From Gemmatales bacterium (lineage in GTDB: Bacteria > Planctomycetota > Planctomycetia > Gemmatales > HRBIN36): DNA of 64,000 nt. The stretch spans positions 32,127-96,126 of the forward strand of contig JANXCQ010000016.1 of NCBI GenBank assembly GCA_025060195.1. Reading direction: 5' to 3'. A program made the position numbers and the translations under genes. Shown piece after piece: positions 26,506 through 35,492 of the stretch. The notes below the pieces were generated by a model, which was given only the letters and a program-made list of their open reading frames with translations, was not told the origin of the DNA and ran no database searches. The stretch's first letter is position 1; every line of letters starts with the position of its first letter.

Positions 26506-28676
26506 GCACTAGCGCTCCCTTCTAAGTAAACGTTTTCTTGCCTGATTCGCTTAAGCGCCTGACTTCGTTACTTGCACTGCTAAATTAGGCCGTAAATACC
26601 GTGTCTTAGCCGCAACGAGGTGGCCAGGCATTTGGCGCTTCCAGCACACGCTGTACATCGTGTTGGCGAATTTATTGCCCGGCCAGTGGCCATAGGCTCG
26701 ATTCACGATCGGTACATGCTTAGTCTCACCTTAGTGCGAAACGAAGGCCACAGTAACGACGGTGTATTTTCTCGCATGTATAAGTTGGCCCGGTGCTCCC
26801 CATATCCAAAACATTAGTTGGTCCCCATAACTTGCGCCACCGAGTATAGCAAAATTTCTACTTGAATATTTGGCGATTTACATCCGGGATACAGTAGGAG
26901 TTTACACCCGTTTTAACTCGACGTTCCGAACTATCCCCTCTAACCATTGGTAACAGACTTGATGTAATGGCACCTCCATGCGTGCCGCTCAAGAGGCCTA
27001 ATGGCTGATTAGTCCTAGCCCTGTGTCGCTCGGCCCTGAAAGGTGAGACATTCCCTCTCCAAACTTAGCAAACGGAACATGAGCTAGCGGGCTATTCGGT
27101 CCGCTATGTCGCTAATGGCTCCGCAGTCTCCTCTCCCAATTCACTAAACGTAATACCTTCCTTACCATGCCCATGAAATTATGAGCACCCAACTCCGGAG
27201 TCTCCTCTCCCAATTTAGCAAACGGAACACGAACTTCGCCCGGTACGGTTCCAAGCTGCCCACTAAAATAGGCTCCTGCCGCTCTACTTGGGCCATCGAC
27301 ATCAATCGTTGTCAGACCTCATGAAGACGGTATGATAAAGCTGTTAGCTCAGTTTGCGATGCAGTATAGGGTCTGCCGAATGTGCGTTAATCGTTTCACC
27401 ACGCTCAAGGCCGCGCCCAGCGTGCGGTCAGATTAGCCCCAGATCACTTGTCGCGTTCCCATGCGGAGCCGCATAGCTAATTGAGTTCAGGATTCCACCC
27501 GGCAATTATTGGACCACTAGCTTCCACTTTGCTAGAGCAAAGCCGCTTTACAAGGCTACGGCTCGGAAGGCCAGGATTGAAGTTGCTCTAGCGGCGCGTC
27601 GCGTATCGCCGTGCATGACCCATACTCACCGCCTGCACCGTTACCATCATATGGCGGCGCGTGAGTTTGCTTGCGTATAGTCGATCTTGCTAGGCTCTAA
27701 GTTTTCATTCCGTTTCACTTGCGTCAGAAATAGCCTCATTAGGCGTACCATGCCTGGGCAGACGTTAGGCAATTCGACATCGGCCCAGTCTAATAAGCGA
27801 TAAGGCGGATCTTCTATCCATGGGCGTGCCGCAATAACAATAGAAAATATACTCCAGCATGTGGATATGTGCGATCCAGTCCAAGCGGGAGGTTGAATCC
27901 ATGCTTACAGTAAAATGGGAACGATGCGCCGTTTTTCGTCTCCATCCTTGGTCGCCTGTTGACTTAGATAAATAGCGGGTGCAGAAATAGCTTACTTATA
28001 CCTCGGAGAGCTGTTTCTGAGTGATATGTTACAGCTGGCGGATACGTTACAGCATGCTAAGATTCGCCGGCATTCCATGGGTTGCCAAGCCACATACCAA
28101 GCGGTCAAACAATGCTGTACTATTGATACAGAACGCACCTAATTAGCAAACTTCTATATATCTAGCTAAATAAATCTGAGGTAATCTGCGGTTTGAGTTA
28201 TAGGCTCATTAAGGTAAGTGTATATGCATACTTGCTAAGCTGAGGCCTGCTTCAACGGAGCCTTTGCCATGCAAGGAGAAACTACACGAATAATAGACCG
28301 CCGATCATACGAACTCGTACAGACTTAGCAGGACTATGCTTGTTCACAAACAATATTCGTGATAAGATCACTGCTTAGCCAGGGACTTAGGGCGGATGGA
28401 TAATCCCAATCGTGGTATTCCAAAGCGTCACTCTTGTCGAAGGACAACTATATTCTTGATGTCGCATCCGACCACTTAGGTTTTTAGATATCGGGCCTTC
28501 TTAGCTTATACGCTTAATGCGTATATGTGCCTAATAGTAGGCCCTGAGCCTTAGTCATCCTAGTACCGGCGCAGGTTAGCTCATAATTCTTCATGTATAT
28601 CTGCACAATGTGCGGTTCTACAAGACCTGACAACCATGCGAGAAGTAAACGAATACAGCTCTGCTATGCTGAGGAC
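26506..28676 (-). pseudogene. Decayed coding region, no intact gene
   Basis: More than 2.1 kb has no credible intact gene. On the minus strand, short pieces read like real protein but are split by stops and frame changes. One runs from about 27318 down to 27160 and includes GAYFSGQLGTVPGEVRVPF and KLGEETPELGAHNFMGM. Another, at 27468-27349, includes TLGAALSVVKRLTHIRQTL after an in-frame TAA. Three imperfect 75-bp repeats lie at 27053-27234. The DNA is richer in AT and in CTAG/TTAG words than the flanking genes. I read it as one or more dead genes; the ancestral family is not recognised. The stretches 26506-27000 and 27700-28676 show nothing clear. Confidence 0.5.
27053..27234 (-). repeat. Three imperfect ~75-bp repeats
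   Basis: Units at 27053-27084, 27126-27157 and 27199-27234 share a CTCTCCCAAT-TTAGCAAACGGAACA core and are spaced 76 and 74 bp apart. Read on the minus strand they encode variants of VPFAKLGEE (VPFAKLGEE, TFSELGEE, VPFAKFGEG). The 74-bp step breaks the frame, which fits a decayed repeat protein with a 25-residue period. Confidence 0.55.
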
Positions 28677-30236
28677 TTAGCGTTTTTTAGCTGGAGATTT
28701 CGCGGTTGGGGCGGGCGACTTGATGCCATAGAGTTGAGCGTACTTATTACGCAGATAGCTTAGGAACGGTTCTGGGGATAGTGTCTTGCCGGTAACTTTC
28801 CGGCAGAGCTCGGCGGCGCGGTAACGTTGCCCGTGGCGGTGAATGTTTTCCCGCAGCCAGTCGCGTAATTCGAGAAATTTTCCGCGACGCATCTGCTCGT
28901 CGAGTTGGGGTAAATCCTGCCTGGCCTTCTCCATAAACTGAGCGGCATACAGGTTGCCCAGGGTATAGGTAGGGAAGTATCCGAACAGTCCAGCACTCCA
29001 ATGGATATCTTGGAGACAGCCCTGAGCGTCGTCCGGGGGACTTAGATTAAGATATTGGCGATAACGTTCGTTCCAGACCCCGGGCAGGTCGGCGGGGACT
29101 AAGTCGCCGGTGACTAGCGCTTGTTCTAATTCAAAGCGGATTAGAATGTGCAGGTTGTAAGTCGCCTCGTCTGCCTCCACACGAATTAAGGATGGGCGCA
29201 CCTCATTGATGGCAAACACGAACTCATCTAACGTTACGTCGCGGAGGCTCTCCAGGAAGGTTTGCTGAGCCCGGGGAAAGAAGTGTTCCCAAAACGGTCG
29301 CGATCGTCCAACCTGATTTTCCCAGAGCCGCGATTGTGACTCGTGTATGCCCAGCGAGCAGGCCAGTCCCAGAGGGGTGCCGAAATGTTCTGGCTCCAAG
29401 CCTTGCTCGTACAGCCCGTGCCCGACCTCGTGAAGTACGCCGAAAAACGCTGGGGCAAAGTGGCGGGGGTTATAACGTGTGGTAATACGAACGTCGCGAG
29501 GTCCGATGCTGGTGCAGAACGGATGAGCCGTAACGTCGAGCCGACCCGCTTCAAAATCGAAACCGATAGCTACCGCAGCGCTGCGGACAAACACTTCCTG
29601 CAAGTGCACGGGATAGTCCCGTTCCAAAATGTCGCGGCGGGGAGTTCGGTTGGTGGCCTGGACTTCTTGGATAATGTGCATCAATTCATGGCGGAGCGTG
29701 TTGAACAACTTGCACAAGTTCTCGGCGGTCTCTCCAGGCTCATATTCGTCGAGCAGAGCATTGTAGGGTGTGGTTTCGTAACCGACGGCCTCAGCTTCTT
29801 GACGTTTGAGCTGGACAATACGTTCCAGATGAGGACGAAAGCTGGCAAAGTCGTTCATCCTTCGGGCCTGTTCCCAGGCTTGTTGGCCGAGTGTGGTGGC
29901 GCGGGCCAGTTCTTCGACTAAACTGCGGGGCAACTTCTTAGCCCGTTCATAGGCGCGGCGAATCTCTCGCAAGACGGCCGCTTCCGCAGTGTTGGCTTGC
30001 TGGGCCGCGGGCAGTTCCGACGCCTCCGCCAGCAACTCACCAGTGATTGGGTCGGTGAGCATTTCGTGGGCTAAACGGGCTAACAAAGCCAGTTGTTCGG
30101 CACGGTAACTAGCACCGCCGCGCGGCATGCAGGTTCGTTCGTCCCAGGCAAGTAGCGCGGCACTACTAGTCAGTAGAGCACGCTCTTTTTCGCGGCGAAG
30201 TAGTTCGGCATAAGCTTGCTGGGGAGTTCGCGCCAT
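28677..30236 (-). CDS. Thermostable carboxypeptidase, M32 family
   Basis: This 519-residue metallocarboxypeptidase of the Taq type removes C-terminal residues from peptides in the cytoplasm. The zinc motif is HEVGHGLYEQG (HExxH, near residue 265), with the downstream GIHESQSRLWEN motif giving the third zinc ligand and a conserved arginine. DVRITTRYNPRHF near 245 is family-typical. Its length matches Taq and Pfu carboxypeptidases (about 500-510). The C-terminus has a short lysine-rich tail (PTAKSPAKKR). It is a single gene with gaps on both sides. Confidence 0.94.
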   Translation of the reverse strand: MARTPQQAYAELLRREKERALLTSSAALLAWDERTCMPRGGASYRAEQLALLARLAHEMLTDPITGELLAEASELPAAQQANTAEAAVLREIRRAYERAKKLPRSLVEELARATTLGQQAWEQARRMNDFASFRPHLERIVQLKRQEAEAVGYETTPYNALLDEYEPGETAENLCKLFNTLRHELMHIIQEVQATNRTPRRDILERDYPVHLQEVFVRSAAVAIGFDFEAGRLDVTAHPFCTSIGPRDVRITTRYNPRHFAPAFFGVLHEVGHGLYEQGLEPEHFGTPLGLACSLGIHESQSRLWENQVGRSRPFWEHFFPRAQQTFLESLRDVTLDEFVFAINEVRPSLIRVEADEATYNLHILIRFELEQALVTGDLVPADLPGVWNERYRQYLNLSPPDDAQGCLQDIHWSAGLFGYFPTYTLGNLYAAQFMEKARQDLPQLDEQMRRGKFLELRDWLRENIHRHGQRYRAAELCRKVTGKTLSPEPFLSYLRNKYAQLYGIKSPAPTAKSPAKKR

Positions 30237-30450
30237 AGCTCATGTCCGTCCTGTCCAAGTTTTTTGCAGGAGAAATCCCGGAGCGAAAGCGTAGTTCGTA
30301 TGCAAGAAAGGGCAATTTCGATGCCCTTTCCTCCAAAGACGAGAACACGGCGTTTAGGTCATGCACGCTGCCGGCGAGCATTTAGGTCCCGCGGTTAGAC
30401 GGCTAGTTGCTAATTAGGTTCGGGAGATTGTTTCGCTTTGTCGATCAGAG

Positions 30451-31227
30451 CTAAGAGTACCCTGGAGACTCTCTGCATCTGCTGAGTGAGCATTTTGGTA
30501 CGAGGCGGCAGCAAGAAATAACAACGCCATGGTTCGGAAAATTGTGCCCGAGTTTGGTCATAGGTGTGCCATAGGTCATCGGCCAACTGTTCGATGCATT
30601 CGGTAATCCGCGAAGAGCGCTGGTCTGGGGCCCAGCACCAGGTGCGGAATCACCATGTATCATGAGACTGACTGGGACCGTGCCCACAAATGTCGGGGAA
30701 CTAAGCTCTTCTGGGTGCAATTGTTCAGGCGGCGTTGTCTGATTATTCGGAGAGACAACTGGTTGAGTATCCCTTCTTGGAAGAGGCTCGCTGACGATTG
30801 GAGGAGCCTGGAGCGTTGTGGCGGTCAGTCTCGACGGGGGATGGAAACCGCTTATCGGCTTGCTCAGCGCATGCGGGACTCGAACGTCCATCCCGACTGG
30901 CCGGCCTGTTCTTTGACCTGACTTGGCAACGACTAGTCCTACGGCCGGCGTTACCAAGAGTATGCCCCATGTCAGGACCGACGCCCCTGATACTAGGATC
31001 ATCGTAGTTAACTGGAACCGCACCGGTCTCCAGCCTGACGCAGCCGCATTATTGAAGTTGCGGTACATAGCTTGAACGACGGCCAGCGCTGGCTGCATAC
31101 CTGCCGCAGGGCTGGGCACGGTAAATTGATTTTGGCAAAGCGGACAAATCACTGGCCGGCCGGCCTGTGGCTTGGTCAATTCCAATCTTTGACGACAGCC
31201 CGGAGAATTTACCAGCTCATCTGACAT
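30451..31227 (-). pseudogene. Zinc-ribbon membrane protein with probable frameshift
   Basis: The frame from ATG 31227 (AAAGGA upstream) codes for 258 residues. It has an N-terminal zinc-ribbon-like segment (SPGCRQRL, then CPLCQNQFTVP) in which the first expected cysteine is serine. One transmembrane segment follows near residues 75-105, then a proline/threonine-rich linker. The last 40 residues look random. In another minus-strand frame, about 80 codons are open from 30649 down to a TAG at 30410 and read well (RITECIEQLADDLWHTYDQ, later RTKMLTQQMQRVSRVLLALI). A frame change near 30630-30650 would join both parts into a protein of about 270 residues. It is either a genuine mutation or a sequence error. 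Confidence 0.55.
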
Positions 31228-31657
31228 ATTTTCCTTTCCCAGGCGAAGTCGTCGGTGGAGGTTGTTATTGTTAGCATAGCCATCCAACTAGTGGATTACA
31301 ATGAGAACCCTTTAGCCAGACACATTGAGCACCTAAATGTGTCTGCACTTTCTCCACGCCCCTTGGGTGTCCATAAGACAGGTAGGGCTTTGGGAGGTGC
31401 GAGAATCTCCCTGTTGGTCACCCCGTCAGGGCCGTCATTGGTGAGCGCCACCAATTCGAGGACGGCTTTCTTCGCCGGATTGGGAAAGATGCCCGAAACG
31501 CTAAGCCCTTCCCAGGGATTGGTCATTCCTGTATGTAGTTCAAGAAATTGCGTTTTTTTAAGAATCCATGGTTGGCAGAAGCTCACGTTTTGGCATATTT
31601 CGTCGAGATGTTGGTGTGGCGCTGGACTGAAGCGACAGAGCTTGTTTGCTGTTTCGG
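31228..31657 (-). pseudogene. Uncertain minus-strand coding remnant
   Basis: A minus-strand frame ending at 31296 stays open upstream to 31709. From an internal ATG near 31523 it would give about 76 residues (MTNPWEGLSVSG near the start, CSMCLAKGFSL at the end). A CAGGA abuts that ATG too closely for a good ribosome site. It reads like protein but matches no family I know. It adjoins the decayed sequence upstream, so I treat it as a possible remnant rather than a gene. Confidence 0.3.
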
Positions 31658-32645
31658 TTATCCCCTGACGCTCTCTGCTCCTTGAAGACCGGCGGCATCC
31701 ATGAGCCAATTGATGGTTGTGCGGAAGAATAGTTCACTGATATCGTGGATGCGAGTTGGCTGGTGGGCCCGCTTGGCGAATTGCCTAGCCGCCCACAGGT
31801 TCGTGCTCCAGTCGAGTGCTAGGCTGCGTGGTGAAACGCCGCGGAATGCTTTCCTACACCATTTGCTGCTTGTTCTGCGGGCTTTCCATCCGGGGGACTA
31901 GCATCATACATTCACAATGATCAGCAGCGTGAGCACAACACTAGCAGCGATCAGCACCAGCAGTTGTGTGGTACGCTGGGAGCCCGTCCCTTCCACTTGC
32001 GTGGCGGCCGCGATTCTTATTTGTTCCCGTCACGGAGGTCATCGTCCTGTATGGGTTTCAACTGCACTAAGACGGGCAACGCGGCTGGCACAGGTGTTGA
32101 CACCGCAAACCCGAGTTTATTCGAACCACAGTCCCAAGGACTTGCGCACTCATGACTGGAACACGCCTTGACACCGCAACATGGTGCCTAGTATCGCGAG
32201 CTCAGACAGATAATCTCCTGACTGGGCTTGCCTTTCAGCGGTGGCACTTGCTGGCGCTAATTAGACAGGTAACGATGATGCCTCACGTATCAGACGCCTT
32301 AGCCTTGTCACCTGCCCGCGAGATTTGCACGCGATCTTACTCAAGTTGGCCTTGTCGTGGACACATCATGGGCCCAGTCGCCCAGATTTCGCGGAAACCA
32401 GTTCGAGGATTGGTCCCTTACACATTTGTTGACGACAGGCTCACGCCGCGGTGACGCAAATCATAGCTAAGCCCACTGAATGCCTGATTGAAGCGCTCGC
32501 ATTTATTGGCATTGTTCGCGACACACTAGGCCGAACTTCGCTGCCTTGAACTTAGCGTAGGTTCCTTCCGCGTCCTGATCCAACATTAGCTTGCCTGGTT
32601 TCAGGACCTCCTTGAATTCCATGAGTTTAGCCCAGCGTATCAGGC
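31658..32645 (-). pseudogene. Decayed gene(s) with a C-terminal membrane helix
   Basis: No intact gene fits this kilobase, but minus-strand pieces in changing frames read like real protein. From upstream to downstream: MEFKEVLKPGKLMLDQDAEG (ATG near 32622), KCERFNQAFSGLSYDLRHRG (near 32500), GFREIWATGPMMCPRQGQLE (near 32390), VPAALPVLVQLKPIQDDD (near 32080), a membrane helix QLLVLIAASVVLTLLIIVNV before a stop near 31912, and ALDWSTNLWAARQF to a TAA at 31658. Several pieces begin right after an in-frame TAG. A 12-bp direct repeat, TTGACACCGCAA, lies at 32097 and 32168. The gene is downstream of the kinase on the same strand. I cannot name the family. Confidence 0.5.
32097..32179. repeat. 12-bp direct repeat 71 bp apart
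   Basis: The word TTGACACCGCAA occurs exactly at 32097-32108 and 32168-32179 inside the decayed region. It may reflect repeated units of the former protein, since on the minus strand both read as valine/alanine/serine codons. Confidence 0.5.
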
Positions 32646-32721
32646 TTAGGCACTAAGGAGTAAGGTGTGAAGGACAAGCACGCCGAGGAATCGGAGCAAT
32701 TATGTTGCGTCGGAGATGGCC

Positions 32722-33594
32722 TTAGGAGGGTTCTTGAGACCAATCGGAGGCTTCCAAGCGGTCGGCAGGGTCGGTGACGAGGAGTTCGACCAAGCCCTGG
32801 AGGCGTTCGTGGACATCAGTCATGCTTTGGGGCCGCTGTTGGGGTTTGTAGGCCAGACATTCTTCTATCAGTTCGGCCAGGGGCTGCGGACAGGCGGGAT
32901 TCGCTTTCCGAACGGGTTGCAGTTGCCGTTCCCAAATCTGCTGGGGAAGCAATTGGCCCTCATCGTCCATGACCTTGGGAATGTTTTTCCAAGTGCACAG
33001 CCGATACATGGTCGCGCCGAAGTTGAAGATGTCGGTTTGTTCGTTGACGATACGCTCCTTCACTTGTTCGGGTGCCATGTACTCGGGCGTGCCCTGGATT
33101 CGGTTCTTGTGAGTGTCTTTCGTCCACGCCAAGCCGTAATCAATGATTTTTACCACGCCGCCGCGCGATAGCATGATGTTACCCGGTTTAAGATCTGCGT
33201 GATAAATGTCTCTTCGATGCATGTGGGCAAGACCCGAAGCCACTTGCTCAAACACTTGTACCAACTTGGGGAAAGAGAGGATTCGTTGCTTGTCCAGAGT
33301 TTTGCCTGGTACGTACTCGATCAATAACCGCACTTCTTTGACTCCGAAAAACAGCCACTTGGGTACTTTTTCCAGGATGTAGATCTTAATCAAATTGCGA
33401 TGGTTGAGCTTTTGGGCAATGCGATACTCATGTTCCGCCTGCTCCAGATACTTGTAGTCTTCGGGTCCAGAAATCGGCACGATTTTGAGAGCGTACTGTT
33501 TACTGTCAGCGCTGCGGCGAATGTGCAGAATGGTGCTGTTAGCGCCCTTGCCTAGTTCACCTAGCACTTGAAATTCACCGATGCGTTGTGCCAT
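32722..33594 (-). CDS. Hanks-type serine/threonine protein kinase
   Basis: This 290-residue soluble kinase has the glycine loop GELGKGANS (12-20), the ATP lysine in YALKI (Lys37), the catalytic loop HADLKPGN (132-139), the metal motif DYG (152-154) and GTPEYMAPEQ in the activation segment. The usual HRD is HAD and the DFG is DYG. The lack of the arginine makes it a non-RD kinase, less dependent on activation-loop phosphorylation. There is no membrane helix or sensor domain, unusual for planctomycete kinases, which are often long. GGAGG lies 6 bases before ATG. Its downstream neighbour is decayed sequence. Confidence 0.92.
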   Translation of the reverse strand: MAQRIGEFQVLGELGKGANSTILHIRRSADSKQYALKIVPISGPEDYKYLEQAEHEYRIAQKLNHRNLIKIYILEKVPKWLFFGVKEVRLLIEYVPGKTLDKQRILSFPKLVQVFEQVASGLAHMHRRDIYHADLKPGNIMLSRGGVVKIIDYGLAWTKDTHKNRIQGTPEYMAPEQVKERIVNEQTDIFNFGATMYRLCTWKNIPKVMDDEGQLLPQQIWERQLQPVRKANPACPQPLAELIEECLAYKPQQRPQSMTDVHERLQGLVELLVTDPADRLEASDWSQEPS

Positions 33595-34012
33595 GATAAA
33601 CCTCCTGGATTGATAAGGACGAATTAGGACGCCTACATCTCCAGTTCCAGTTTAAAAAACGCGACAATTGCAGTGGTCTCCCGGTCTTGGGCGCGCTCCG
33701 GATAACGAATTCCCTTATGGTTACTCACTAAATGTGAGTAAAGTTGCACGCGATCTTAGCATAAACCAAGCGAAGGCGTGGTTCAACTACGAGCCTGCCT
33801 CTCAGCCAAATGCCGGGCCGCATTTAGTCACGGTAATTTGGCGCCTAGGTGATGACCGGGAATACGTCCCTTTAGCGTGTTGATATCCAAGAACAAGTCC
33901 GTTAAAGCGTTGCAGTAACTGGCTTGACTCGGTCAAGTTGATTGGATTATGCGGCCATTAAGATGTTACCGCTTAGGCGGTCGTGTGCCGGGTCTTTAGC
34001 GTCGCGGCTAAA
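33595..34012. other. Intergenic region with an uncertain 71-residue frame
   Basis: This 418-bp gap separates the kinase from the plus-strand membrane protein. A plus-strand frame at 33668-33883 (71 residues, containing KVARDLSINQAKAWFNYEP) has no ribosome site and no recognisable family. It could be a remnant or chance. TTAG and CTAG words are frequent here too. Confidence 0.3.
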
Positions 34013-35404
34013 ATGCCTGCAAACGGTAGCGCTGACTACCAAGAGGAGCAATGGATAAGATTTCTACATCTTCTCCAGATTTGTCGGAAAAGAGTGATGC
34101 GTGGGACGGTGTCTTGGTGGTGTTGTGCTTGCGTAGTCGCGCTGGCAGTGCGTTTGACGTGGTTGAGCACGGTACACGTCCCTGACGAATTATTGGACAG
34201 TGATTCAGTCTCGAATGCAGCACAAGCAACCGCAAGCCAAGAGCCAAACGCTCGCTTCCGTTCATTGCCAATAAATACGCAAGTTGCTGCGCCTGCGGGA
34301 TTCATAACTCTTCGGGACGAGGATTCCGTGAACTGGCGTTACCTGGTTTATCCGCTTCTGGAACAAGCCCGAAGCCTTGGTATGGAGCGCGTCGTGTTGT
34401 GGAGATGGATCGCAGGGACGTGGCAGGCCTCGTTGCAGGCGCTTAGTTGTGCCGCGATAACGGCGCTTGCATGGCAGGCGTTTGGGAGTCGAGTCGTGGC
34501 TTTGGTGGCCATGGTGTTGTCATCTTTGCATCCGTGGTGGTTAGGTCATCTGATGATCGTGGACGATAGGGCGCTGATACAGTGCCTGATAAGCAACTGG
34601 CTAACCGTGATACTGAGCACCGTTGGCACGGGCGGAGTGATCGGCCCGTTAGCGGTGGGACTATTATCCGGCGCACTGCTTGTTCTGCGACCGGGTACGC
34701 TCGTCGCCCTGGGCTTCGCGTTAGTGTGGTATTTGTGGAGGCTGCGGCTGGTTGCCCGCGGATGGTTAGCGGCTCTCATCGTGGTCTTAGCCTTGACAAA
34801 CTTCCTGGCCACCTGGTTCGTGCGTCATTGGTGGGACACAGGTGAGGTGATACCTTTGGCCGCCATTTTTTGGCAAAAGTTGTATGAAGGCCTACCCGTC
34901 GCCTCGGAGCCCTTGAACACGCCTGCCGAGTTATCCTGGAGAGAAACTGCGGGCTTAGTAACGCGGACTTGGAGGCAGTCGTGGCCCGCTTGGTGGCAAT
35001 ATCGAATGACAATTTGGAGCGAAGCGTTCCGTGCCCATCGCAGCGCACCGCTTCTAATCCCCGCCTGGCTCTCGCCGGCCTCGTTGGACACATATCTTAT
35101 GGCCGGACAGTTATTGTTCTTAGCGGCCGTGCTTTTAGGTTGGCGCTGGTCGTTTGCCTGGTTTCGTGAACATCGGCCCATGACGTGGGCCGCGATATTC
35201 CTGCCATTAGCATATGCTTGGGGCAATTCGGCCAGCTTGAGCGAAGGCTTAGTCCTCGCCGAGCCGGTTTTCCTGGTGTACGCCTCGTTAGCTGTAACAG
35301 GGATGATTCCATGGCTGGGCAGCCGCCTGTTTGCTGAGCGACACCGCTTTGTAAGCGAAGTGCCCCAGGAAAGTGCAGGAGGCCGAAGCTCGGACCTACG
35401 TTGA
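34013..35404 (+). CDS. Multi-pass membrane protein, possible GT-C glycosyltransferase
   Basis: This protein of about 463 residues has roughly nine to ten hydrophobic segments. After the first one (CCACVVALAVRLTWL) comes a long outer loop starting with acidic residues (PDELLDSDS), the pattern seen in GT-C glycosyltransferases that use lipid-linked sugars. I find no further diagnostic motif. The start is uncertain: the frame opens at 33983, but ATG 34013 looks better; later starts are possible too. It lies 88 bp upstream of the phosphohexomutase on the same strand, which would fit cell-envelope sugar metabolism. The family call is tentative. Confidence 0.6.
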   Translation: MPANGSADYQEEQWIRFLHLLQICRKRVMRGTVSWWCCACVVALAVRLTWLSTVHVPDELLDSDSVSNAAQATASQEPNARFRSLPINTQVAAPAGFITLRDEDSVNWRYLVYPLLEQARSLGMERVVLWRWIAGTWQASLQALSCAAITALAWQAFGSRVVALVAMVLSSLHPWWLGHLMIVDDRALIQCLISNWLTVILSTVGTGGVIGPLAVGLLSGALLVLRPGTLVALGFALVWYLWRLRLVARGWLAALIVVLALTNFLATWFVRHWWDTGEVIPLAAIFWQKLYEGLPVASEPLNTPAELSWRETAGLVTRTWRQSWPAWWQYRMTIWSEAFRAHRSAPLLIPAWLSPASLDTYLMAGQLLFLAAVLLGWRWSFAWFREHRPMTWAAIFLPLAYAWGNSASLSEGLVLAEPVFLVYASLAVTGMIPWLGSRLFAERHRFVSEVPQESAGGRSSDLR

Positions 35405-35492
35405 CGGACTCCCACCCATGCCGCAAGATAATGCCGAGGATTTACTTCGCCGACGGCCAGCGTGCCCATGAGGACGAAGCTAGGGAGGCCCC

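Noticed and set aside
26620..26817. 65-residue plus-strand frame after tpx
   Set aside because: It has no ribosome site, no recognisable motif and lies in the decayed region.
27520..27560. tRNA-like or hairpin RNA at TTTGCT-AG-AGCAAA
   Set aside because: Only a 6-bp palindrome is present; no cloverleaf or T-loop motif can be built around it.
32716..33171. 151-residue plus-strand frame
   Set aside because: It mirrors the kinase gene, whose HAD, DYG and APE motifs are on the minus strand.
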